Shown here in pieces: positions 10,601 through 18,435 of a stretch of DNA of 64,000 bases. The translations under genes were made by a program, and so were the position numbers. Location: NCBI RefSeq assembly GCF_003264855.1, contig NZ_NFZS01000001.1, positions 1,984,001-2,048,000 on the forward strand, in the 5' to 3' direction. The notes beneath the pieces were generated by a model. The model was not told the DNA's origin, ran no database searches, and worked only from the letters and a program-made list of their open reading frames with translations. Position 1 is the first letter of the stretch. Every line of letters begins with the position of its first letter. Source of the stretch: Dyella jiangningensis (GTDB lineage: Bacteria; Pseudomonadota; Gammaproteobacteria; Xanthomonadales; Rhodanobacteraceae).

Positions 10601-11130
10601 AGCTCCCGCACGATCACGCCGAAGGACCAGCCGTCGCACACGATGTGGTGCGCGGTGAACACCAGCAGGTGTTCGTCGCCCGACAGCCGGAGCAGTTCGG
10701 TACGTACCAGCGGGCCGGCTTCGAGATCGAACGGCTCGCTGACCACGCGCATCAGCGTGGCGGCGACTTCCGCTTCCTGCTCATCGGGGCCGAGCCATGA
10801 GAGATCGCGCAGCGGGCATTCGAGCGATTGCTGCGCGGCGATGCACAGCTCGCTGCCATCCTTGCCGAAGGTCGCGCGCAGCGCCTCGTGGCGATCCACC
10901 AGTTGCTGCAATGCCGCCTGCATCGCGGCGGCGTTCAAGTCGCCATGCAGGCGCAGCGTGGCCGATTCGTTGTAGGCCAGCGACGCCTTCGGTTCCAGCG
11001 TGGAAGCAAGCCACACCTCGCGCTGCGGCGCGGTGGCGGGCACCACGCGTTCGAGTGTCGCGCCGGCAAACGGATCGTAGTCGACGGCTACCGCCTCGCT
11101 GGCGGCGCCGGCCGGTTCGTTCGGGTTCAT
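4678..11130 (-). CDS. two-module nonribosomal peptide synthetase, C-A-T-C-A-T, no release domain
   Basis: The protein has 2150 aa. Domain order by residue: C1 (about 28-470, HHIVCDG at 161), A1 (about 485-975, YTSGSTG at 637, NAYGPTETT at 772), T1 (about 995-1065, GGHSL with carrier Ser1027), C2 (about 1088-1530, HHIIWDG at 1219), A2 (about 1545-2035, YTSGSTG at 1696, NMYGPTETT at 1831) and T2 (about 2060-2130, Ser2090). Both condensation domains keep the HHxxxDG catalytic motif. My hand-read specificity codes are D-I-L-Q-I-G-A-V-W-K (A1) and D-I-L-Q-L-G-M-V-W-K (A2), which resemble published glycine-type codes; this is an inference from hand alignment. After T2 the chain ends within about 30 residues in a basic tail, so there is no thioesterase, reductase or terminal C domain. 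The ATG overlaps the stop of the upstream megasynthase by four bases, so the two probably act in series. Confidence 0.96.
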   Translation of the reverse strand: MNPNEPAGAASEAVAVDYDPFAGATLERVVPATAPQREVWLASTLEPKASLAYNESATLRLHGDLNAAAMQAALQQLVDRHEALRATFGKDGSELCIAAQQSLECPLRDLSWLGPDEQEAEVAATLMRVVSEPFDLEAGPLVRTELLRLSGDEHLLVFTAHHIVCDGWSFGVIVRELAALYGRQLGLGGELAPVDAFGDYALAEAAHAQSQQGHDAEAYWLKRFADAAPSLDLPTDRPRPRRRTFASQREDLLLDAALVAAVKRTGAQRGASLYATLLATFGLLLQRLSGQDDVVIGIPSAGQAAGGHHGLVGHCVNVLPLRVSIDTTAPFATSLAKVRGDLLDAFDHQQYTIGSLLARLALPRDPGRLPLASVLFNLDQALDERTLSFPGLSFEFAGVPRAFENFELFVNAVQLPHGLRLECQYNSDLFEAATVRAWLDAYATLLRNAADTPDAAGGALGLVSDAAHAALHALQPLRTSYRAEQLAHEYFEAQVDRAPSRMALAGVPSWSYVQLEARANRIAHVLRARGIGQGSLVGLSLARSPDMLASLLAVLKCGAGYVPLDPGFPAERLAFMAQDAALAALIVDDEAAAVFDFPAAQVLSLQRDAASIDAASDTRLPRDERSATPESVAYVIYTSGSTGKPKGVRVPHRATSNFISSMQREPGIVEDDRLVAVTTLSFDIAFLELMLPLSVGAAIVLATHDDVRDGAALCRLVEQRDATIMQATPAGWRVLLESGWTGRTGFKAIAGGEPLPLDLAESLLACCGELWNAYGPTETTVWSTLWRVRDPRAGITIGRPIANTTVHILDEHGAPCPLGMPGEIHIGGDGVTLGYLNRPELTAERFLADPFTGETQARLYRTGDRGRWLANGELEHRGRLDFQVKIRGYRIELGEIETVLADLPEVARAVVVAREDRPGDVRLVAYLVAADDADLEHVDLCPLLRQHLPDYMVPQHFVAMDAIPLLPNGKIDRKALPAPSQPVATARRERRAPQTETEQRVAAAMEAVLALPDLDVRDNFFALGGHSLLAAQLTARLNREFGIALSFRTLFDAPTVEGLAEAIDSERGLDTLVMTDEIPRLANREQAPLSSMQQRLWYMEQLHPGRVVYNTPSAHRLRGPMNITAFQQALRDVVQRQPVLRTSIEAGEVAGLQRIHADIALALPVEDLSSLPADARLPALMRELEADIARPFDLSCPPLFRARLFRLDDQDHVLYFMAHHIIWDGWSFDLLYEDLSRAYVARCAGQTSSALAPLPVEYTDFSAWHRDRMRSDTVQQQLAHWMKTLDGALEPLELPADRPRPARMSGAGATEWVRIPAERAAAVHALAQRAEATPFMVLLAAYYVLLHRLSGQRDLIVGTPVRGRDRVETESIMGLFVNALPLRVSVDPEAPFLDVVKQVRQVVLDAFAHPDVPFEQLVFSLGVARDESRPPIYQAMFSFQDARRRILSWGDLAHEHLPVFQRGAADDIGLWFLEQEQGLLGGITYNTDILDASTAARFRDCYETLLASALAEPATTVSRLDMLPASQREALQRWNETRLDVPACPLHTLIENQCDRAPTRTAIRCGNNVLDYRQLDARANRIAHALRARGVAHGALVGVSLTRGTDMVATLLAVLKAGAGYVPLDPEFPPDRLAYMAEDANLAVLVAESATAGRFSESTCPKLLLDECSAELEAAPASRLAADPALTGDSTAYVIYTSGSTGRPKGVAIPHRAVANFLAGMAVRPGLAIDDRLLAVTTLSFDIAVLELFGPLSVGAQVILATRDESVDGDSLNQLLATHAATIMQATPVTWRMLLQTPWQPPMGFRALCGGEPLSADLAALLMARGCEVWNMYGPTETTVWSTCWRVEHPGRGISIGTPIANTSVWIVDEQGQPCPIGVPGEIWIGGEGVALGYLHREDLTAERFPVDPFSRQPGARIYRTGDRGRWLGNGTLEHLGRLDFQVKLRGFRIEPGEIEAIARTEPSITDCVVVVREIAPNDERLVLYAVCSEDEATAWPALRALLASRLPAYMQPQHYVQLAALPRTPNGKTDRKALPAPSLNAMPQADGAEPGVSASDDARERYLGAVWCELVGADDVRASDNFFDIGGHSLLAIEMVTRVRRETGIKLNLLDVATSPLASLAAALPEGDLTEPGRTASLGGRLRQLFGRR

Positions 11131-14100
11131 GCGTTGACCCTCATGTACTTCCCGGGCGCATCGGGATTGGGCACGAACCAGGCCGGATTGCCTTCCTGAT
11201 CCTTGCCCAGCCGCGCGCCGACGACCGGCGGCCGGTTGGCGTCGAAAGCGAGTGCCTCAACCTTCTTGTTGCGCGGAAGGAATTCCGCTTCCTGCATCTC
11301 CAGCACCGAATCCTTGAACGCCTTGGCGATGGCCTGGAAATCCTGCTCGGTGTGCGAGGTGGTGAAGAAGCAGGGGAAGTTGTCCAGCAGATGGATGCCG
11401 CGACTGCGGATCATCGCGAACAGCAGGTCCTGCAGCGGATGGTCTTCGGTGAAGTTGGTCTTCCACACCGAGGAGAAGTGCACCAGCTGGATCGGTGCGC
11501 CGACGCTGGCGAAGAACGCGTTGAGCTCGTCCATCAGCAGGCTGGTGCGGGCGTTGAGGCGCTCCTGCAGCGCCGCGCCATTCGCCTTCAGGTGATTGAG
11601 CACGGCATGCGCGGCGGCCAGCGCGAGCGGATGGCGCACGAAGGTGCCGGCGAAATAGGTCACGCCCACGGTGGGAATCGACGCATCGCCGTACTGCCAG
11701 CCGCCGCCGTCCAGCGCATCCATGTAGCGGCGCTTGCCCGCGATGACGCCGATCGGGAAGCCGCCACCGACCACCTTGCCGTAGGAGGCGAGATCCGCAT
11801 CGATGCCCAGCACATGCTGTGCGCCGCGCGGATGCGAGCGGAAACCGGTGACCACTTCATCGAAGATCAACAGCGCGCCCGCATCGGCCGTGATCGCGCG
11901 CAGCTCCTTGAGAAAGTCGCGCGGCTGGAAGTCGGGGCGGCGACTCTGCACCGGTTCCACCAGCACGGCGGCAATGCTGGAAGCGCGCTCGCGGATGATC
12001 TGCAGCGACTCGGGCGTGCCGTAGTCGAGCACCAGCACATTCTCCGAGGTGTTGCGCAGGATGCCCGGCGCGGCCGGCACCGAACGCAGCTTCTTGGTGC
12101 CGCGCACGATCACTTCATCGAAGATGCCGTGGTAGGAGCCGGTGAAGATGACCAGCGTGTCGCGACCCGTCACGGTGCGTGCGATGCGGATCGCGCCCAT
12201 CACCGCCTCGGAGCCGGTATTGCACAGGCCGGCGCGGTCGAAGCCGGTGAGCTCGCAGACCTGTTCGGCCACTTCGCCAGCCAGCGGATGCTGCGGGCCG
12301 ATCTCGTAGCCTGCATCGAGCTGGCGTCGCACGGCGTCGAGCACGAAGTCCGGCTGCCAGCCGAACAGGTTCATGCCGAAGCCGTTGAGCGCGTCGACGT
12401 ACTCGTTGCCGTCCAGGTCCCACACCTTGGAACCCTTGGAACGGTTCACCACGATCTGGTAGATCATCTCCTTCAGCAGCGGGCGGAAGCCGTTCACCAC
12501 GCGCGGATCGGCCAGATGATCGCGATGGCGTGCGGTGTATTCCTTGGAGGCACGCGTGCGCTCGATGTAGCGGCGCATGAAGGCTTCCAGCCGCGCGCGC
12601 TGGCGGTCGGTCAGTTCGGTCTGGGTGGAGTGGATGCGTGCGATGGCGCCGAAGGCCTTCTTCACGTCGTAGCTGGTGTGCGCCAACGCCGCTTCCTCGT
12701 CTTGCGCCGGCTGATTCGCCGCTGCGACAGGTGCCGGTGCAGCGGCGACAGGAGCCGTCGCGACCGGTGTAGCCGGGGCCGGCTGTGCAGTAGCCACGGT
12801 GGCGACGCCAGGCACACTGCCCATTGACGAAGCCGCAAGCAGCGCCAGTTGCTGCTGCATGATCTGCATCTGTTGCTGGATCAGGTCCTGCACCACGTTG
12901 CCGCTAGCGGCGAGGGCCATGGTCGGCATGGCGACCGCCGCCTGTATGGGCGCAGCGACAGCGGCGGTTGCCGCAACGGAAGCAGGCGCGGCCGGCGTGG
13001 CCTCTGGCGGCAGCATCTGATCGATATGCATGGCAAGGCGCTCGAAGGAGGAGAACGACTCCATCAGCTCGCGGAAGGTGATCTTCAGCGAGAAGGTCTT
13101 CTGCAGTTGCAGCGCGACCTGGGTGAGGGCGAGCGAGTCGAGGCCGAGCTCGACGAAACCGGAGCTGGGATCCACACCCTGCAGCTCGGTGCCCGAGACG
13201 TCCTCGAACAGCTCGACGAGTTGGTTGACGAGGCGGGTCTGGCGGGCCGAGCCGGCATGGGCTCCGGTGACGTTGGCTTCCATGGCTTGCTCCACGACGG
13301 GTACGGAAGAAGAGGCGAAGAGAGGGACGACGTTGTCCGGTGCGCTGTTCGGTGCGGGCAATGGCGACGTTGCGGGCTTGGGCGCGGCGGCTTCGACCCA
13401 ATGGCGCTTGCGTTCGAACGGATAGGTGGGCAGGCGCACGCGGCGGCGACGCTGGCGGCGATCCAGTGAGCACACGGCCACCGGCAGCCCGGCACACCAC
13501 AGCTGGCCCATCGCGCCGACCCAGGCAGCGCGCTCGGAGGCCGGCGCATCGGCGACACTGGCGACCATCAGGTGCGGACGGCTGCCCGCGTGCTGGCGCG
13601 CCAGCGTGGTGAGCGCATTGCGCGGACCCACTTCAAGGAAGACATGCGTGGGCTGGTCGAGCAGGCGCTGCAGTGCGGGCGAGAAACGCACGGTGCCGCG
13701 GAGATGGCGCGTCCAATAATCGGCGGAGGTCGCCTCGGCATCGCCCAGCGGCTCGCCGGTCAGCGTGGAGACGATGGGAATCGCGGGCACGGACAGCGCG
13801 ATACGCTGCACTTCTTCGCGGAACGGCGCGAGCACCGGATCCATCATCGCGGAGTGGAACGCGTGGGACGTCTGCAGACGTCGGCAGGCGATGCCTTCCG
13901 CTTCGAGCTGCGCGCGGAACGCTTCGACATGGTCGATCTCACCGCTGACCACGCTCGCCGTCGGGCTGTTTTCCGCGGCGAGCTGAAGATGGCCGGGCAG
14001 GCGCGGCAGCAACTGCTCGGCGGCAAGGCGCACGGACAGCATCGCACCGGCGGGCATCGACTGCATCAGCCGGCCGCGCCGCGCCACCAGTCGGGCGCCG

Positions 14101-17100
14101 TCAGCCAGCGTCATCACCCCGGCGATCACCGCGGCGACGAACTCGCCCACACTGTGGCCGATCATCGCCACAGGCAGCACGTCCATCGCCATCCACAGTT
14201 TCGCCAGCGCGTATTCGATCGCGAAGGTGGTGGGCTGGGTCAACGAGGTTTCGCGCAGGGCATCGGCGTCGCCGGCAAACAGGCGCTCGCGCAGGTCGAA
14301 GCCCAGCTCGCCCCGAAGCGCCTCGGCACAATCGTCGATGGCGGCCTGGAATACCGGCTCGCTGTCGTACAGCACCTTGCCCATGCCGGCGTATTGCGAG
14401 CCTTGGCCGGGGAACAGGAACACCACGCCCGGCCCCGGCTGCTTCGCTTCGCGCACCGAGGTGGCGGTGAGTTCACGCAGTCGCGCAATGGCTTCCTCGG
14501 CATCGCTCGCCACTAGCTGCGCGCGATGCGTGAAGGCCTTGCGACCATGAAGCAGCGTGCTGCCCACGTCGGCCAGGTTGACGTGCGGATGGGCAGCGAG
14601 GTGATCGGCCAGCCGGGCGGCGGTGGCGAGCGCAGCGGTCGGCGTGCGGCCTGACAGCACCAGCAACTGGGGTCCCTCGGCGGCGTCCGAGGGTGCCAGC
14701 GTCGGCGCCTGCTCCATGATCACATGCGCGTTGGTGCCGCCGACGCCGAACGAGCTGACGCCGGCGCGCAGGGGCTGGCCCTCCGCGATCCAGGGGCGCA
14801 GCGTCTCGTTGACGACGAAGGGCGAGCCGGCGAAATCGATCTTCGGATTGGTGGCCTGCACGTGCAGCGATGGCGGCAGCCGCTGCTCATGCAACGACAG
14901 CGCGGTCTTGATCACGCTGGTGGCGCCGGCGGCGATCACCGTGTGGCCGATGTTGCTCTTCACCGAGCCGACCGCGCAGAAGCCGCGATCATCGGTGTGA
15001 CGACGGAACGCCGTGGTGAGGCCTTCGATCTCGATCGGGTCGCCCAGCGGCGTGGCCGTGCCGTGCGCCTCCACGTAGGAAATCGAACGTGCATCGACGC
15101 CCGCGTCATCGAGCGCCATGGCGATCACCGCCGCCTGGCCGTCGCTGCTCGGGGCCGTATAGCTCGCCTTGCCGCCACCGTCGTTGTTGACGCCGATGCC
15201 GCGGATCAGGGCAAGCACTTCGTCGCCGTCGCGCTGCGCATCCGACCAGCGCTTGAGCAGCACCACGGCAGCGCCGTCGCTGAACACGGTGCCCTGTGCG
15301 TTCGCATCGAAGGTGCGCGTATGGCCGTCCGGCGACAGCATCGAGCCTTCCTGCGAGAGATAGCCGCTGCGTGGCGGGCAGGTGATCGAAGCGCCACCGG
15401 CGAGCGCCATCTCGCACTGGCCCGCGCGCAACGAGGCCACGGCCTGGCAGATCGCCACCAGCGAGGTGGAGCACGCGGTGTTGACGCTGAGCGCCGGACC
15501 GGTGAGGTTGAGCTTGTGCGACACGCGCGTGGCGAGGAAGTCCTTCTCGTTGGCGAGCGACACCTGAAACGCGCCGAGCTTGTCGATGAGATCGCGCCGC
15601 TGCACCAGGTGATGCTGGAAGTAGGTCGCGTGGTACATGCCGCCGAACACGCCCACCGGCACGTCGTGGTGGTCGGGCGTGTAGCCGCCGCGCTCCAGGC
15701 ACTCCCAGCACAGTTCCAGGAAGATGCGCTGCTGCGGGTCCATCAGTTCCGCCTCGCGCGGCGACATGCCGAAGAACGCGGCGTCGAAATCCTCCACGCC
15801 GTCGACGATGCCGCGCGCGGCGACGTAGTCGGGATCGTTGCGCAGCGAAGCCGGAATCGATGCGTCCAGGTCGTCGCTGGTGAAGCGCGTGATCGTCTCG
15901 CGCCCTTCGCACAGGTTGGTCCAGAATGCCTCCACGTCGGCGGCGCCAGGGAAGCGGCCCGCGACCGCCACGATCGCGATCGGTTCGCCGGCATCGCCCT
16001 GGCGACCGCGCGACAGGCGCTGGGACAGCGCGGAGCGCGCGTTGCGTCCTTCGATCAGTGCGGCCAGCGCCGCAGGCGTGGGCTCGGCGAAGAAGGCCGG
16101 AATGGTCGGCGTGGTGGACACGCTGGCGTGGATGCGTTCCATCAGCCGCACCGCGAGCAGCGAATGGCCGCCGAGGTCGAAAAAGTGGTCCAGTCGACCG
16201 ACCTGGTCGATCTCGAGAACATCGGTGAACAGCGCGCATAGCGCCTGTTCGAGTTCGCCTACCGGCGGTACGTACTGATCCGCGAGTTCGGGACGGCGAC
16301 GGCCGGGCGCGGGCAGGGCGCGGCGGTCCAGCTTGCCGTTGGTGGTCACCGGCAGGCTGTCCAGGCGCAGATAGGCCACCGGCACCATGTATTCCGGCAG
16401 GCTCTGCGCCAGTTGCGCACGCAGCGAACGCGCCGTGACAGCATCGTCTTCGGCCACGAAGTAGGCAACCAGACGCTTCTGCCCGGGCTGGTCTTCGCGT
16501 GCGAGCACCGCGGCCGAACGCACCCCGGGGAGCCGCTGCAAGGCGGCTTCGATTTCGCCGATCTCGATGCGGAAGCCGCGGATCTTCACCTGCGTGTCGG
16601 CGCGCCCGATGAATTCGATCACGCCTTCCGGCAGCCAGCGCACGAGATCGCCGGTACGGTAGAGACGATCGCTTTCATGGCCGAGGCGATCGGGAACAAA
16701 GCGTTCCGCGGTGAGTTCGGCGCGCTTGAGATAGCCGCGCGCCACGCCCAGGCCGCCGATGAAGAGTTCGCCGACCACGCCGATGGGCAACGGCTCGCCA
16801 CGCGCATTGAGCACGTGCAGCGAGGTGTCGGCGATCGGACGTCCGATCGGAATCGAACGCACGGAAGCGTCGAGGTCTTGCGGAATGCCGAACGTGGTGG
16901 CGAACGTCGTGCATTCGGTGGGGCCGTAGCCGTTGATCAGGCGCGTGCCTGGCAACACGGCCTGCGCCTTGCGCACGTGCGCCACCGACAGTGCTTCGCC
17001 GCCGGTGAGGACCTGTTCCAGCCCGCGAAGTTGCGTGGCGTCCTGGTCGACGATGGCGTTGAACAACGCTGCGGTGAGCCAGGCGATGCGTGCCTGGTGG

Positions 17101-18401
17101 TTCGCGATGGTCAGCGCAAGGCCGGCGCCGCTGGGTACGCGTTCCTCGTGGACGATGCAGGTGCCGCCGTTGAGCAGGGCGCCCCAGATCTCGAAGGTCG
17201 CCGCGTCGAAGCCGAGCGGAGCGGCATGCAGCACGCGCGGGCTGTCGCCGAACGTCACGTAGTCGACGCCGCGCACCAGCCGGATGATCGAGCAGTGGCG
17301 GATCTCCACACCCTTGGGCATGCCGGTCGAGCCCGAGGTGTACATGACATAGGCCAGTGCCTCACCGTCCACCGGGGGGAGCGCAGGCAGCGGAGCGCTG
17401 GCATCCAGCGATGCGTAGGAAAGCCAGCGGGCCGGAAGATCCTGCAAGGCTTCCATGCTCTCGGGTGCCACGATGACCGAGACCTCGGCATCCTTGAGCG
17501 CGAACAGCAGGCGCTCCGCCGGATAGCTGCGATCGAGCGGCAGGTAGGCGGCACCGGCCTTGAGGATGCCGATCATCACCGCGACCGCTTCCAGCGACCG
17601 GTCGAGCAACATGCCCACCATGTCACCCGGATGCACACCGGCCTGGATAAGGCCCGCGGCGATGCGGTCGCTGCAGGCGTCCAGATCGCGATAGCTCATG
17701 TGTCCGTGGGCAGCTTCCAGCGCGATCGCATCGGCACGCGTCGCGGCGGCGGAACGGAAGAGGCCGTGCACGGTGTCCAGCGGATGGCGAGCGACAGCCG
17801 TGTCGTTCCACGCGGCCAGCAGGCGTTGCTGCGAAGCCGCGTCGAACGCGACGACGTCCTCCAGGCGATCGGCCTGTGCCAGGCCCTGGCACGCGTGGAG
17901 TAGGCCCTTGCCGAGCATCAGCAGCATGCCTTCATCGAACACACGGGCATCGGCATCGAGCGCGAAGTGCTTCCCATCGGCGCACAGCGACCAATGCATG
18001 GGCGAAGCGATCTCCGTCGTGGTGGGCGCTTCACTCCAGCTGCCGATGCTGCTGGGCTCGGTGGACGTTGCTGCCGACGTCGGCGCGACCAGCCATGCGT
18101 CGATGGAACCCTGGCGCGGCACGTCATAGCGCACCGCGCCATTCGCGGTCGCCAGCGCCACCGAATCGTTGCCCGTCAGGCGCGACTCGAGCAAGGCGAG
18201 CGCGGCCGTCAACACGGCATGCAGCGACATGTCCAGACGCTCGGCGCGCCGTGCGAGCATGGCGAACGCGGCCTGGTCCAGCGCCATCTGCAGGCGTTCG
18301 CGCGCCGGCGCAGTCGAAGGCGACGCGTGGCGTACCAGCACGTCCAGCAACGAGAGTGGCTCGTTGGCCGATGTCGCTTGCGCGTTGTTTGACTGCGTCA
18401 T
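11127..18401 (-). CDS. hybrid NRPS-PKS with integrated aminotransferase, A-T-KS-AT-T-AMT
   Basis: The protein has 2424 aa. Residues 20-195 look like a remnant of a condensation-domain C-lobe. Then come A (205-700, YTSGSTG at 354, NGYGPTE at 490), T (710-785, Ser747), KS (805-1230, Cys977 in NTACSTS, His1113, His1153), AT (1325-1640, GHSVG with Ser1417, HAFH at 1513 as in malonyl-CoA-selective ATs), T (1722-1798, Ser1756 in GLDSL), a Gln/Met-rich and then Ala/Pro-rich linker (1830-1900) and a class-III PLP aminotransferase (1905-2380, Lys2209 in SYGKVVGGGFPIG). The end GNPAWFVPNPDAPGKY matches the tail that follows AMT domains in mycosubtilin- and microcystin-type enzymes. The hand-read A-domain code D-A-F-W-L-G-G-T-F-K matches the valine code. 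No KR or DH lies between AT and AMT, so the beta-keto group should be transaminated directly. The start follows a JmjC gene by 34 bases. Confidence 0.96.
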   Translation of the reverse strand: MTQSNNAQATSANEPLSLLDVLVRHASPSTAPARERLQMALDQAAFAMLARRAERLDMSLHAVLTAALALLESRLTGNDSVALATANGAVRYDVPRQGSIDAWLVAPTSAATSTEPSSIGSWSEAPTTTEIASPMHWSLCADGKHFALDADARVFDEGMLLMLGKGLLHACQGLAQADRLEDVVAFDAASQQRLLAAWNDTAVARHPLDTVHGLFRSAAATRADAIALEAAHGHMSYRDLDACSDRIAAGLIQAGVHPGDMVGMLLDRSLEAVAVMIGILKAGAAYLPLDRSYPAERLLFALKDAEVSVIVAPESMEALQDLPARWLSYASLDASAPLPALPPVDGEALAYVMYTSGSTGMPKGVEIRHCSIIRLVRGVDYVTFGDSPRVLHAAPLGFDAATFEIWGALLNGGTCIVHEERVPSGAGLALTIANHQARIAWLTAALFNAIVDQDATQLRGLEQVLTGGEALSVAHVRKAQAVLPGTRLINGYGPTECTTFATTFGIPQDLDASVRSIPIGRPIADTSLHVLNARGEPLPIGVVGELFIGGLGVARGYLKRAELTAERFVPDRLGHESDRLYRTGDLVRWLPEGVIEFIGRADTQVKIRGFRIEIGEIEAALQRLPGVRSAAVLAREDQPGQKRLVAYFVAEDDAVTARSLRAQLAQSLPEYMVPVAYLRLDSLPVTTNGKLDRRALPAPGRRRPELADQYVPPVGELEQALCALFTDVLEIDQVGRLDHFFDLGGHSLLAVRLMERIHASVSTTPTIPAFFAEPTPAALAALIEGRNARSALSQRLSRGRQGDAGEPIAIVAVAGRFPGAADVEAFWTNLCEGRETITRFTSDDLDASIPASLRNDPDYVAARGIVDGVEDFDAAFFGMSPREAELMDPQQRIFLELCWECLERGGYTPDHHDVPVGVFGGMYHATYFQHHLVQRRDLIDKLGAFQVSLANEKDFLATRVSHKLNLTGPALSVNTACSTSLVAICQAVASLRAGQCEMALAGGASITCPPRSGYLSQEGSMLSPDGHTRTFDANAQGTVFSDGAAVVLLKRWSDAQRDGDEVLALIRGIGVNNDGGGKASYTAPSSDGQAAVIAMALDDAGVDARSISYVEAHGTATPLGDPIEIEGLTTAFRRHTDDRGFCAVGSVKSNIGHTVIAAGATSVIKTALSLHEQRLPPSLHVQATNPKIDFAGSPFVVNETLRPWIAEGQPLRAGVSSFGVGGTNAHVIMEQAPTLAPSDAAEGPQLLVLSGRTPTAALATAARLADHLAAHPHVNLADVGSTLLHGRKAFTHRAQLVASDAEEAIARLRELTATSVREAKQPGPGVVFLFPGQGSQYAGMGKVLYDSEPVFQAAIDDCAEALRGELGFDLRERLFAGDADALRETSLTQPTTFAIEYALAKLWMAMDVLPVAMIGHSVGEFVAAVIAGVMTLADGARLVARRGRLMQSMPAGAMLSVRLAAEQLLPRLPGHLQLAAENSPTASVVSGEIDHVEAFRAQLEAEGIACRRLQTSHAFHSAMMDPVLAPFREEVQRIALSVPAIPIVSTLTGEPLGDAEATSADYWTRHLRGTVRFSPALQRLLDQPTHVFLEVGPRNALTTLARQHAGSRPHLMVASVADAPASERAAWVGAMGQLWCAGLPVAVCSLDRRQRRRRVRLPTYPFERKRHWVEAAAPKPATSPLPAPNSAPDNVVPLFASSSVPVVEQAMEANVTGAHAGSARQTRLVNQLVELFEDVSGTELQGVDPSSGFVELGLDSLALTQVALQLQKTFSLKITFRELMESFSSFERLAMHIDQMLPPEATPAAPASVAATAAVAAPIQAAVAMPTMALAASGNVVQDLIQQQMQIMQQQLALLAASSMGSVPGVATVATAQPAPATPVATAPVAAAPAPVAAANQPAQDEEAALAHTSYDVKKAFGAIARIHSTQTELTDRQRARLEAFMRRYIERTRASKEYTARHRDHLADPRVVNGFRPLLKEMIYQIVVNRSKGSKVWDLDGNEYVDALNGFGMNLFGWQPDFVLDAVRRQLDAGYEIGPQHPLAGEVAEQVCELTGFDRAGLCNTGSEAVMGAIRIARTVTGRDTLVIFTGSYHGIFDEVIVRGTKKLRSVPAAPGILRNTSENVLVLDYGTPESLQIIRERASSIAAVLVEPVQSRRPDFQPRDFLKELRAITADAGALLIFDEVVTGFRSHPRGAQHVLGIDADLASYGKVVGGGFPIGVIAGKRRYMDALDGGGWQYGDASIPTVGVTYFAGTFVRHPLALAAAHAVLNHLKANGAALQERLNARTSLLMDELNAFFASVGAPIQLVHFSSVWKTNFTEDHPLQDLLFAMIRSRGIHLLDNFPCFFTTSHTEQDFQAIAKAFKDSVLEMQEAEFLPRNKKVEALAFDANRPPVVGARLGKDQEGNPAWFVPNPDAPGKYMRVNA

Positions 18402-18435
18402 GGGAAACCCCTGCGCCCGTGCGGGCGGCTACTGC

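Noticed and set aside
10797-12827. Plus-strand frame of 676 codons across the NRPS and PKS genes
   Set aside because: It crosses the joint of two strong coding genes on the other strand and has antisense-type composition (Arg/His-rich) and no family resemblance.
11127-18401. Siderophore synthesis as the role of the megasynthase because a TonB receptor is nearby
   Set aside because: There is no catechol or hydroxamate precursor gene, the predicted units lack iron ligands, and the receptor has its own Fur-type operon.
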